The notes below the pieces were generated by a model. It was given only the letters and a program-made list of their open reading frames with translations, had not been told where the DNA came from and made no database searches. 64,000 bases of DNA, from NCBI GenBank assembly GCA_036426205.1, contig WSYH01000650.1:109340-173339 (forward strand). The letters are read 5' to 3'. Origin of the DNA: Ascaphus truei. Lineage: Eukaryota > Chordata > Amphibia > Anura > Ascaphidae. Shown here one piece after another: positions 43,062-53,549 of this stretch; position 1 is the first letter of the stretch; each line of letters starts with the position of its first letter. Made by a program: the position numbers and the translations under genes.

Positions 43062-43339
43062 TGGAGCAAGGCAACCTCTTCTGGCGCTGAGGCAAGGATG
43101 TAGAGGGCCCTCTACATCCTTGCCTCAGCGCCAGAAGAGGTTGCCTTGCTCCACAAATCCAATTCTGGGTGAAAGATACCAGAACAATCTCCTCAGGCAG
43201 CTAATCCAATTCTGGGTGAAAGATACCAGAACAATCTCCTCAGGCAGCTCCAGGACTACCACTTGGACAATTGTATCAAAGGTCATCTTTATTTTTGTTG
43301 TTTGCATAAGCGCTGATTGTACACCTATTTTTTTACCTA
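43062..43339 (+). mobile_element. Insertion Y, collapsed version
   Basis: Flanked by the 15-bp duplication tcagtgcaggtttag (43,047-43,061 and 43,340-43,354). In B it starts with a perfect hairpin, arms 43,062-43,109 and 43,110-43,157, meeting at agagggccctct. Copies A and C have about 665 more bases here, including most of both arms and the hammerhead-like motif, so B has lost the loop. A 47-bp segment (aatccaattctgggtgaaag onward) is then tandemly duplicated (43,156-43,202 and 43,203-43,249) only in B. The tail contains ataagcgctgattg and a T7 run. Confidence 0.75.
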
Positions 43340-43526
43340 TCAGTGCAGGTTTAGGGTGAGCGACAGGCGCACATGACATCATGCGCTCCGCCGCACGCTC
43401 ATGCCCACCATGAACGCGGCCTAAGGCACAAGACGTCACAGACACAGTAGTCTCGGCAAATCACGACTCAAGACCAGTTGGAGACTGCTGTGACGTCAGT
43501 CGCCTTACCTGAGAGCTGTGAGAATA

Positions 43527-43838
43527 AGGCTAGGTCCCCGCTGCAGGGACAAGAGCCGCCCCTCAATGGGGCCGGCCCAACTACAAGGGGTGGCCGCTGT
43601 GCGACCAGATTTCTCTGAAGACAGGAAATCTGTGCTCACAACTTGCGACGGAACGCTGGCCACGCCCCCGGCGGTTCTGCCAATGAGGGCAAACCTGCCG
43701 GGTGACATCATGGCCATGCCCCCCCCCCACCCCGTCTTTCCCTCTGCAGCTCACTGCAGACCGGGGATCTCAGCTGCACGCACCGCCAGCCTGGCAAGCG
43801 CGCGTGCAGCGCCGACACGGGGGCCTCAGCCTTAGCCG
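43527..43838. mobile_element. Harbinger-like GC-rich MITE 2
   Basis: Left end taaggctaggtccccgc, right end gggggcctcagcctta; the ends are inverted repeats. Related in composition to the MITE at 33,296-33,662 (both have gccacgccccc and caatgagggcgaac/attggctgaac boxes). Flanking trinucleotides are TAA and TTA, so a clean 3-bp duplication is not shown. Confidence 0.45.
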
Positions 43839-43844
43839 AGTGAG

Positions 43845-44584
43845 AGACGGCATTACACAGCTGATATCTTTCCCAAAATACATACATTACAAGAACTACA
43901 AGGATGATCCTTTTTGTTTTGTTTTTTTGAGCAGCGTATTTATGGTTTTGTTAAACTTGTATCCACTTTCTATGCACTAGTCACTGCAATTTTACTGTCA
44001 TCATTTTTATATATCACTTAATTTTTTTAAGAGTTTTTTCTTCTTCACTTTTTTGCAATCCACTAGTGGCATAAGATTAGGTTGGAAAAAGTATCACGTG
44101 TTGTCCATCGAGTTCAACCGTTGTGAAATTCTAACTGGGTGTGATATTCATCCTATATTTATTATGTAACGGTGTTTCCCCCCCTCCCCCCTCCCCAATC
44201 ACAGATAGGGGCCATTACTGGGTGTATGTGGTGCATACCTGCTGGTAACTAGAGGGCAGAGTTGTCCACGATGACTTTGGGACACAGGAGCAGGCTTCTG
44301 GGATCCATAAGCATATTGGTAGGACACAGAGTTCCAAAATTCAATCCTCAGCTGTGGAGAATCAATATAGATGTGAAAATATCTTTGAATGGTAAAACAG
44401 TTTATGAAGAACCATATGAATCCACTCCCTTGAGAATAAATAATTCAATGTGTCAATGGTTGACTCCTAAGTGTGGAGGACCTGTGGTAGGAAGTGCGGG
44501 TCAGCTATAAATGCCTGACCCCCTAATATCACAGTAATGAACGTCTCCCTGGAGAATGACACAGATAAGTATAAAGACCCAGTA
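43845..44584. other. Unassigned stretch upstream of L1
   Basis: AT-rich, with T-runs at 44,020-44,060 and a C-run at 44,178-44,198. No ORF or RNA gene. Repeated cactagt strings near 43,975 and 44,061 are too short to call a target duplication. Confidence 0.4.
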
Positions 44585-44592
44585 GCGTCAAA

Positions 44593-45447
44593 ATGAACCT
44601 ACTCCCCCGTATCCTATACCTTTTCCAGACGTTACCAGTGCCACTCAGACTGAAGGATTTGCTCTCACTTCAGTCTGCAATCTCTAAATTTATCTGGGGA
44701 GGGAAAAAAACGAAAGTCAACAAATTAAATATGAAAAGATCTGTCCTGGCGGGGGGCCTAGCGGTACCCTGCCTGCTCTCATATTACAAAGCGGCTCAAT
44801 TAAGCCAAATTGTTCAATGGCAATCCAATCCACATCTAAAACAGTGGGTGGAATTAGAGAGTGCTGCCTGCGCTCCTTTGAAAATACGCAACTTGATTTG
44901 GCTACCTAAAACAGCACGACGATCTGCTGACATGCCGCTTTCCTCAATGACCAACTCGTTGTCTATCTGGGAGGCCAATAAGACTAAATATTCCCTCACA
45001 ACGAGTAATTCTTCAATGTCCCCAATTTGGAACAATCCCAAGTTCGCTCCTGACCTACTAGAGGGAGATGCATCAATTTGGAAACAAAAAGGTTATATAC
45101 GAATCAAAGATCTGGAGGGATACAATAACAAGATTAAAACGTTTGATCACGTCAGACTAGAAAAAGATATACCCCACTCAGAATTTTTTAGGTACCTCCA
45201 GCTCCGAGCATTTTATAACAAATTTGCCCCATACCCTCCCCTGACGTCATTCGAAAAGCTCTGTCTGGCAGAGACCAACACAAAAGGACTCACATCACAA
45301 TTGTACAAGGAAGTAGTTGATTCTGCGAGCTCTAGACAACAGCCACCGTCATTTAGAACCCAATGGGAAAGAGATCTGGGAGAGACATTAGAAGACGACG
45401 AGTGGAACACTATATATCTGGCCACGGCAAAAATCTCCATATGTACC
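44593..45447 (+). pseudogene. L1 ORF2 C-terminal fragment
   Basis: One frame is open from an internal ATG (MNLLPRILYLFQTLP) to beyond the junction at 45,447. LKDLLSLQSAISKFIWGG and LAGGLAVPCLLSYYKAAQL are the signature post-RT region of vertebrate L1/Tx1-type ORF2. There is no endonuclease or RT here, so the element is 5'-truncated at about 44,585. At ATAKISICT it is cut by the chromovirus LTR; the apparent 338-aa frame continues about 54 residues into LTR sequence and is chimeric. The remaining L1 end should lie beyond the chromovirus 5' LTR, outside this window. Confidence 0.88.
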
Positions 45448-46268
45448 TGTTACGCCGGTGCTGCCCGCAGACCAGACCTGTCCCCTGAGCTGAAGGGGGA
45501 AGTGGTAATACACGCACCCGCAGCAAAGGGAGCGTGTCCGGAGTGTGGTATGAAGCGTTGCCAGGCCAGGTGTAGTAAGGTAGACAATACTTGCCGGTAC
45601 CGGTTGTAGAGATAGAGTGAATGATGCCTTGCCGAAGTCAGGGAGTGGAGAGTGGAGATAGGTCGTAGTCCAAGCCGTGTTCAAGGGGTTACCAGAGTGA
45701 GCGTTGTCCAAGGAGGGCCGAGACCGAGAGCCAGAGGGGGTAGTCGTACAAGCCGCGTCAGAACCTGTGAAAATACTGAGAGAATCCAGAAGTACTTCCA
45801 TACAGAGACTATGTGGAGCAAAGACTGAGAGCAGAGAGGAGCTAGATAAAGCAGGAAGGTCCAATTAGAAACGGAGGCGGGACAGGAAGAGCTACAGGGA
45901 GACACTGCAGATTGGTGCAGGCATAACAGGCCAGGTGAGTCTTGTTAGTAACCTGAGTATGCCCGTGCAGTGTGCGGGGGCAGAGCCTGAGGTCCGGGGG
46001 ACGGGAATAAGAGTGTGCAGACTGAGCGTGCTCCGTAACTCGTGTACGCGTGTGAACTGAGCCAGTGGATGGTGCAGGTATGCGTGCAGGAGGGTGTGGG
46101 CGCGCCCGGCGCTGAGCAGAGGAATCGCCGAGGGGAGTGATCCCGCGACGGCGGCAGGGGCGAGGAGCCGTGGAGGCCGGTAAGGCAGGATTGTTTTGTG
46201 TGTCCAGGGGCTCCCTGCGGGGAGGGAGTGCTCTGTGTGGGGAGCGAGGAGAACGCCGATTCCTGACA
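45448..46268 (-). repeat. Chromovirus 3' LTR (821 bp)
   Basis: Plus-strand ends tgttacgccgg to gattcctgaca; minus-strand TGTCAGGAATC to GGCGTAACA. It follows a polypurine tract on the minus strand. Left flank gtacc (45,443-45,447) is the predicted 5-bp duplication; its partner lies outside the window. Confidence 0.85.
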
Positions 46269-47659
46269 GTACCCCCCTCTTCAGGAACGGCCTCAGGACG
46301 GTCCAAGAACGGTTTCTCTGGAAACTTTTTCCTGAAGGACTTAAGAAGGGCCAGGGCATGAATGTCCTTTGAAGGTACCCAGGATCTCTCTTCAGGGCCA
46401 AAGCCCTTCCACTGCACCAAGAACTGGAGCTGACCCCTGGAAAGGCGAGAATCCAAAAGAGAGTGAACTTCGTATTCCTCGTTATTTTGTACAGTAATGG
46501 GATCCGGTTTACGAGTCTGATCCGGAAAGAAGTGACTGGAGATAAATGGTTTTAAGAGGGACACATGAAAGACATTGGGAATCTTCATACTGGGTGGTAG
46601 TTGGAGCCGGAATGCCACGGGATTGATTTGTTCACAAATAGGGAAAGGACCCAGGAACTTAGGTGCCAGTTTAGGAGATGGTACCTTGAGGTGGATATTC
46701 CTAGAGGATAGCCATACCAAATCCCCTGGTTTGTAACTGGGCGCCGAACGACGACGATCGGCCTGTAGTTTCGATCTGCGGGAGGAGTTGAGAAGGGTAG
46801 ACTGAATCCTGGACCATGCGGTTTGGAGGGAAGAAATGCGTTCATCTACGGCTGGCACTCCAGAAGGGATGTTGGGGATGGGAAGACAGGGAGGGTGGAA
46901 CCCATAATTTATAAAGAAGGGCGACTCCCGGGTGGACTCGTTTTTTGCAGAATTGACGGCATACTCTGCCCAAGAGAGGAGTTGAGCCCAATCATCCTGG
47001 AAATCGGATATGAAACATCTCAGGTACTTCTCCAGGGATTGATTGATTCTCTCCGTTTGTCCATTGGACTGAGGATGATAGGCGGAAGAGAAAGAAGAAG
47101 AGATGCCCAATCTCTTCGTGAAAGCTCTCCAAAATTTGGATACGAACTGAGAACCTCTGTCATAAAAAATGGACGAAGGGATCCCATGAATCCGGAAAAT
47201 CTGCTCCGTAAAGATATCAGCAAGGGCGGGGGAGGTGGGTAATCCTTTAAGTGTAATGAAATGGGACATCTTTGAGAACCTGTCCACGACCACCAAGATA
47301 GTGTTCATTCCTCTGGACCTGGACAACTCCACGATGAAGTCCATAGAAATGTGGGACCAGGGGCGGTCGGGAACTGGAAGGGGTAACAGAAAACCCTGAG
47401 GCTTTTGACGGAGAGTCTTGTTTTGAGCGCACGTGGGGCATGCGCGGGTAAACTCCAGAATATCTTGAGACATCCTTGGCCACCAGAAATTCCAGACGAA
47501 TGAGATCAGTAGTCTTCTTAAAACCTGGATGACCTGCAGATTTAGAGGAGTAACCCCAAGACAGGACCTCAGGACCAAATTTGGATGGTACAAAGAGTTT
47601 GTTGTCGGGAACGACCAAGTCCTTGGAAATGCGTCTCTGGGAGTGCAAAATCTTGTCAA
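46269..47659 (-). CDS. pol: Chromovirus integrase with chromodomain
   Basis: The 605-aa frame (47,659-45,842) is coding only to about residue 463; the rest reads through the [13 protein letters not shown] (73-82) ends the zinc finger. Catalytic residues are SMDFIVEL (Asp 107), [14 protein letters not shown] (Asp 167) and [16 protein letters not shown] (Glu 203). [14 protein letters not shown] and [12 protein letters not shown] form the GPY/F-type module. Residues 394-445 ([28 protein letters not shown]) are a chromodomain, which directs integration to marked chromatin in chromoviruses. The polypurine tract encodes the PEEGG end. All three catalytic residues are intact in B. Confidence 0.94.
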
Positions 47660-48257
47660 GATTCTTGAAAGAAGACGTGGCGTGAATCCTCTCTTGTGGA
47701 AGGATAGTCTCCAAAGATTCCTCTGGCCTCTCTTCAGAAGAATGTATTCGGGAGAGTGCGTCTGCCTTTACGTTCTTGGTCCCGGGGATATAGGAAAGGT
47801 GAAAATCGAATCGAGAAAAAAAAAGAGCCCAACGAGCCTGTCGTGGACCAAGGCGTCGAGCGTTCTCTATGTAAAGAAGGTTCTTGTGGTCCGTGAGAAT
47901 AGTAAACGGCTCTTTCGACCCCTCTAGCAGGTGTCTCCACTCTTGAAGAGCCATCTTCACGGCCAGAAGTTCCCTGTACCCACGTCATAGTTCCTCTCGG
48001 CAGACGAGAATTTCTTGGAAAAATATGCACAGGGATGTAACTTATCTTGGGGCGTGGGTCTCTGGGAAAGAACGGCATCAGCGCCGCAATCAGAAGCGTC
48101 GACCTCCAGGATGAAGGGAAGTTCGATGTTGGGATGACAGAGAATAGGTGCGGATATAAAGGCTTCCTTGAGTGTCTTGAAGGCGGAGATGGCCTCGGAT
48201 GACCAAGCAGAAGGATCAGCTCCTTTTTTGGTGAGCGCAGTGAGGGGTGCCACAATG
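47660..48257 (-). pseudogene. Chromovirus RNase H and integrase finger, frameshifted
   Basis: 48,262-47,957 encodes [19 protein letters not shown] and [19 protein letters not shown] (first RNase H Asp), then [14 protein letters not shown] shift follows; 47,960-47,247 continues with [19 protein letters not shown] and [12 protein letters not shown] (end of RNase H). The integrase finger ([10 protein letters not shown]; then [18 protein letters not shown] in the next frame) follows. Insertion X lies immediately upstream, splitting IVAPLT. Confidence 0.9.
48241..48257. repeat. 17-bp target duplication of insertion X, left
   Basis: tgaggggtgccacaatg, repeated exactly at 49,811-49,827. It encodes the IVAPL motif shared by the two sides of the interrupted RT-RNase H region. 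Confidence 0.92.
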
Positions 48258-48904
48258 CACAAACAAATATAAAGTCCCCAGCGCTATAAGTCCAAGATAC
48301 CATGACCTTAAAGGAAGTCTCTGATCTTTCAAGATGGTAGTTGGGCTTGATAAGATGTTCAGATGGGACGGTGTCTTTGATGTAGATTTTACACCTTCTG
48401 AATATAGATGACAGACACACCTGATTGCGCAGCGTATTTCTACAATCAGATCCCTATCTAGGATAATAGAATCTTACTCACATAAGTTACATCTGTATGT
48501 TCATTGGAGAGAATCTGTGGTGGCTCCCCTTCTCCTCTGTTCCTCTCACGAACCCCCGTGTGGAGACAGCTTACTGGGATCAATCACAGTCCTCGATGAC
48601 GTCAGGGATAGATCCTTGCGACACCCCCCCACCGACGTGAGATAGAATGGGCACAATATGGTGTAGTATGCAATTACTTTATTGAGCTAAAACACTTAAA
48701 CAATGCTTTAAAATACACTCACATGGTGCAATGTGGATGATCACTCCGCCGCTAATGCCGTCCGCACTTTGCAAATCCTTCCAGCACAACGGGGAGGTAC
48801 ACTGCTCACAGACACGCTGCTTCGACTCGGCGTGTGACGTCAGTGATCAGAAACCCTCCTCGTGTCAGGACTACAGATGCTGCGATGGCTCAAATCACGC
48901 TCTC

Positions 48905-48944
48905 CTCCCTACGCGTTTCGTGACACGTGTCACTTCGTCAGGGA
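48905..48944 (-). ncRNA. Hammerhead-like motif 2, left (inverted) copy
   Basis: On the minus strand: TCC-CTGACGA-A, stem II GTGAC-ACGT-GTCAC, GAAAC-GC-GT, A, GGGAGG. The core CUGACGA plus GAAA is intact and stem II is fully paired. An extra A sits between the core and stem II. Confidence 0.55.
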
Positions 48945-48984
48945 TCCCCTGACTAGTGACCACGTGTCACGAAACGCGTAGGGA
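48945..48984 (+). ncRNA. Hammerhead-like motif 2, right copy
   Basis: tccc-CTGACTA (48,949-48,955), stem II around GTGAC-CACGT-GTCAC, GAAAC (48,971-48,975), GCGTA, then GGGAGG. Stem I can form between tccc and ggga, and minimal stem III from AC/GU around GC as in Schistosoma-type minimal hammerheads. The core has T where the left arm has G (CTGACTA against CTGACGA). Predicted cleavage would be after GTA; untested. Confidence 0.5.
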
Positions 48985-49827
48985 GGAGCCTAGTGATTTG
49001 AGCCATCGCAGCATCGTAGTCCTGACACGAGGAGGGTTTCCTGCATCACTGACGTCACACGCCGAGTCGACAGCGTGTCTGTGAGCAGTGTACCCCCCGT
49101 TGTGCTGGAAGGATTTGCAAGCTGCGGACGGCATAGCGCGAGTATCATCCACATTGCACCATGTGAGTGTATTTTAAAGCATTGTTTAAGTGTTTTAGCT
49201 CAATAAATAATTGCATACTACACCATATTGTGCCCATCTTATCTCACGTCGGTGGGGGTGTCGCAACGGATCTATCCCTGACGTCATCGAGGACTGTGAT
49301 TGATCCCAGTAAGCTGTCTCCACACGGGGGTTCTGAGAGGAACAGAGGAGAAGGGGAGCCACCACAGATTCTCTCCAATGAACATACAGATGTAACTTAT
49401 GTGAGTAAGATTCTGTATTATCCTAGATAGGGATCTGATTGTAGAATACGCTGCGCAATCAGGTGTGTCTGTCATCTATATTTCAGAAGTGTAATCATCT
49501 ACATCAAAGACACCGTCCCATCTGAAACATCTTTTATCAAGCCCAACTACCATCTTGAAAGATCAGAGACTTCCTTTAAGGTCACGGTATCTTGGACTTA
49601 TAGCGCTGGGGACTTTATATTTGTTTGTGCACTTTTGTTACCAGGTTTGGAATAGCCTGTTATTATTGTCACCAAGCTGCTTTTGCTATAGATTTTGTTC
49701 TCACCTTGATGTTTATAATGACACATATTGTTTAGCACATTATCGTTAGCACTTATTAATATTTTTTTAGTGTAGGTTAGCGCTTTTTGGAGGGGTTATT
49801 TTCTTTGTTTTGAGGGGTGCCACAATG

Positions 49828-51224
49828 GTGGAAAAACTCCGTATAAACTTACGATAGTAATTAGCGAACCCTAAAAAACGTTGTATGGCCTTGAGAGAGT
49901 TGGGTCTTGGCCATTCAGTGACTGCTTGAAGTTTACCGGAGTCCATCATAAACCCCTCATCGGAAATTATATACCCTAGGAACGGAGTAGAGGTCGTATG
50001 AAATGTGCACTTCTCCAGTTTGGCGTACAAATGGTGTTCACGGAGACGGGAAAGGACGTAGGAGGTGTGGCGTATATGGTCCTGGAGATCTTTGGAAAAA
50101 ATCACGATATCATCCTAGTATACAATAACACAAATATTGAGTACCTTACGAAAGACGTCGTTGATGAAATCCTGGAAGACAGCGGGAGCATTACATAAGC
50201 CGAAAGGCATTACCAGATATTCGTAGTGTCCACTACGCGTGTTGAAGGCCGTCTTCCATTCATCCCCCTTCCTGATGCGCACCAGGTTATAGGCACCACG
50301 TAGATCCAACTTGGAAAAAATCTTGGCCCCCTGTAATTTATCGAACAGTTCGGTAATAAGGGGAAGGGGGTAACGATTTTTAATAGTGATGTGGTTTAAA
50401 CCCCTATAGTCGATGCAAGGCCTCTTGACGAAGAAAAACCCAGCCCCTGCTGGGGAATTGGAGTGACGAATAAAGCCTTTCTTGAGATTCTCCTGGATAT
50501 ATTCATCCATAGCGTGAGATTCTAGTAACGACAAGGGGTAGGTCTTGGACTTGGGTAGGGAGTAACCTGGAACTAGATCGATCGGACAATCGTAAGTCCT
50601 GTGTGGCGGCAAGAGGTCTGACTGTACCTTATTGAAAACGTCCCGGAATTGATGGTAAACGGAAGGTAGAATAACTTCGGGAACAGAGGTATTGGCCAGC
50701 AGTTGATGAGTCTCGCCTGACCTCGGCCTCCAGGAAATGGGCGCAGAGGAAGTCCAGTCAATGAGAGGATTGTTAAGCTGTAGCCAATGAAGACCAAGGG
50801 TGATGGGTATCCCAGGAGCGTGAATGGCATCGAGAACTAAGATCTCCTTGTGTAGATGTGAGGACAGAAGCAAGGGAGCCGTCTCTAAGGAGATGTGGGC
50901 CGGGGTAAGAGGACATCCATCGATACCGACGAGTGCGATGGGAACCTTCTTTCTCACGAGTGGTATGCGGTTTAACCTGGCGAATTCAAGATCCACAAAG
51001 TTTCCTCCAGCTCCTGAGTCAATGAAAGCGGCGGTAGAAGTCTTGAACTTATCGCCTGAAAGGGAGACTGAAAATGTAAGTTTCTTAGGGAGTTCATCTT
51101 TAGAAAGGGGACGTGGAGACATTACACCCAGAGAGAGCCCCTCTGTACTCACTGGGTGTTCCCGTTTCCCGGACGCAGTGGACACTCCCGAACCAGATGT
51201 TCCATGGATCCGCAGTAGAAACAC
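49828..51224 (-). CDS. pol: Chromovirus protease and reverse transcriptase
   Basis: A 369-aa frame (51,224-50,115) with [14 protein letters not shown] (protease Asp 69), then [47 protein letters not shown] (motif A), [16 protein letters not shown] (motif B). The frame stops at VIVY because the next codon, L of YLDD, is TAG. It resumes as DDIVIFS and 50,105-49,830 ([27 protein letters not shown]). About six residues are missing between FFFVK and RPCIDYRG in both B and C. The YLDD stop is also in A and C, so RT was already inactive in their common ancestor. Confidence 0.92.
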
Positions 51225-51504
51225 AATCCCCCGGCGGGGACGCGAGTGTGCTGACGCTCTGAGCGGTGTACCTGGATACGTTGATCCACTCGGACAGCCA
51301 AATCAATGAGGACCTCCAATTGATCCGGCCTGGATTGGCGAGAGAGTTCATCCTTGATGGGATCTGCCATGCCTTGCCAGAACACGGAGACGAGAGCCTC
51401 TTGTCCCCAGTTAGTCTCGGCTGCTAGAGTCCGGAATTCCACAGCATACTGCGTCACTATTCGCCGTCCCTGAGTGATCTGGAGGAGAGAAACAGATGCC
51501 ATCT
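51149..51504 (-). CDS. gag: Chromovirus gag C-terminus with CCHC
   Basis: Part of a 144-aa frame. Sequence upstream of MASVSLLQI belongs to Gypsy-2 across the join. [16 protein letters not shown] and [22 protein letters not shown] are capsid-like; [16 protein letters not shown] is a CCHC zinc knuckle. The gag N-terminus is missing at the join. Confidence 0.88.
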
Positions 51505-53549
51505 CTGCCGGACATGCCGCACATAACTGCAATATCACTATGACATCTCTGGCCAATAGAATCGGATGATATAACGGTCCCATGTTTTATCCCCGCCCAG
51601 GTGACCTCCCCAAGGGACAGTATGAGCTAGAGTGAACACAGATTAAACAACGCCTTGGGAACCAATATCTGTCTGTGACCTCGCCTGTTTGTGTTTGCCT
51701 ATCACCCTATACAAGATTCATTTGATAGCTCAAATGGTGTGAAACTACACCCACCTGTGCATTCAAAATTGCTCATCATTTTTAACCACCTGTCATACTG
51801 TCTAGCAAGGACGGGGTCTTCCCTTTGGTCCGCTGCGAAAATCAAGGGATGTAAGGTCTGGTAAATCTCCGGGCCCATATCCCCCTCCCTCTGGCACTCC
51901 CCATCACCCACTTTGACTTCTTGTTATTAAAATGTCACCTTGAGACCCAGATTCTGCAACCATTCCTGTTTGTCAGAGCTTCTTTGCTTCCGAGTCTTTT
52001 GAACCCGGTGTCTACTGGGAAAAGGTTTGCCGAGAAGGGAACCGTTTGCGGGGTTCTCCTGACCATAGAATAGGCTCCTCATGAGAGACTGGTGCCATTA
52101 GGTTCCGAAAAGAAGGCCAGTCCCGGCGAGCATAATGGGGCAGGGAGCCAAGGAGCGACTCCTACTTCGAGGTAGGACCTCCTGGCCTTTTACCAGTAGC
52201 TGGATGTTTGGCGTCGGATACCGCTTTATATCTCGTGTATACATCTATCTATACTCCATGGGATCAAACAGAACACCGTTAGGCGGTAACAGTTCCGGGA
52301 GACAGAGTTTTCCCAGTCCGCCCCGAATCTAGAAGGGCCTGGACGGTTTTCTCCCCAACCTGGCTGGAAGTAGCCAGGCTTGCTTCTCCAGTAAGCCGAG
52401 CTACGGTCATGCTGAATGACAATCCATCTGTGGACAGTCCACGTGCGGTGGCCTTGTTCTCCGCAGGCGGACATGGAGAGGGTTCCCTCGCAGGAGGGTG
52501 CCGCGGATAGCGCTCCTGCTTGACTGATAGCTGGAGACAAGGCATCTGTTGGTCCGTGGGCAACGTCCTCGGAAGTTCCCCATTTGGTGCGACCATCCGA
52601 CAACTCAATAGGGGATGAGGTTCGGTCTGGGACTAGCATTTTGGACTCCGCCCTTGCTGGAACGACTGCTCCTTCCGTTGACTTGGCCGGTTGCGTATGA
52701 ACGGGCCTTGGTTCCCCTTTGATCCCGACCTCTCCTCTTTGGGCGTCCGCAAGTGTCGGTGACGGATCCATCGGTCCGACCTCGCGCTGCCCTCCCCCAG
52801 GAATTTCTCCACGAGTCGGACCGCCAAAGCTAGGTTTCAGCAGCGTGGTGTTTTATCCACGAGCGTGCGGAAGGGGTATTATCTGTGATATTGTTCCACA
52901 CCACCTGCTCAGAATGCACTCCTCTTAGTGCACTCCTCGGGTTGTATCCAGCGCTCACAAGTCCAATAACCGCTGAGCGATGACCCGGGTTCTCATCTTA
53001 GCAGTGTAGCTTCATGTTCCGGAACTGCTGCCGGTTGGTCTCTGTGGTCAGACCTAGCGATCTAGGTATGGGCGGCTTTTCATTGTCGGTAGTCCATTGC
53101 CTGATCTGCAGGAGGCCCTGATATGAGACCTTGGCTTCTCCTATGAGGAGCGGGGCCAAAGCCATGGCCCACATCTGCAGTCCCACCCTTCGACTTCGCA
53201 CCCTTTCAAACATGTCAATAAAAAAGCCTCTGGATCCCGTTCGGAGCCATTTCCTCAGGAGAACCGGGGGTCTGTTTGCGGTTCTGGATTGGCATGACCC
53301 CTGGATTGGGTCAGCAGCTGGCCATCCGCTCACCTGTGCTGGCCTGTAGTCTTTCAATCTCTCTCGTGCTTGAGCTGGGGCCCTGCTCCTGCATTAGCTT
53401 GTCCCTGCTGTCTGTCTCCTCGCACAAAAACCTCTTCAAAGCTTCTGTCCATTTTCTCATTCTTGTGTGTGGGGTGTGTGTGTGTGTGTGTGTGTGGTGG
53501 CCCTTTAACCTGCAGGGCCCTTTGAAATCATACCCACTTCTAACACCAA
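51505..53549 (-). pseudogene. Gypsy-2 gag-protease-integrase finger, copy C
   Basis: Duplicate of B 39,312-41,390 with many indels. CSACGEQGHR-like knuckle near 52,460, protease ALLDSGRTGK near 52,330 and SCAN-like fragments near 52,800-53,030 are visible. Starts at the B/C join in the integrase finger, so pol downstream is missing. Confidence 0.85.

Larger units (their letters stand above)
48258..49810 (+). mobile_element. Insertion X: 1.55-kb palindromic element
   Basis: Left arm 48,258-48,944 (687 bp) and right arm 48,945-49,629 (685 bp) are near-perfect inverted copies meeting at ggatcc. The outer ends are cacaaacaaatataaagtcc and its complement. A 181-bp unpaired tail follows (49,630-49,810) with ggttagcgctttttgg and T-runs. 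Exact 17-bp target duplications flank it. Hammerhead-like motifs sit head to head at the centre. There is no protein. The layout (unit, inverted truncated copy, variable duplication, ribozyme-like motif) fits a non-autonomous Penelope-like or retrozyme-like element. The same insertion is in copies A and C. Confidence 0.75.
45448..51504 (-). mobile_element. Gypsy-3: chromovirus, 5' end cut by a join
   Basis: A minus-strand Ty3/Gypsy element with the standard order gag-PR-RT-RH-IN plus a chromodomain. 3' LTR 45,448-46,268, polypurine tract 46,270-46,281, integrase-chromodomain 47,659-46,269, RNase H 48,257-47,850, insertion X 48,258-49,810, RT 50,600-49,828, protease about 51,030, gag CCHC 51,200. 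At 51,504 it jumps to Gypsy-2 sequence of copy C. It inserted into the L1 fragment. An in-frame stop inside the RT YLDD box is shared by all three copies. Confidence 0.92.

Noticed and set aside
45448..45609. The 338-aa frame at 44,593-45,609 as one protein
   Set aside because: The last 54 residues are chromovirus LTR sequence; the frame is a chance fusion across the insertion boundary.
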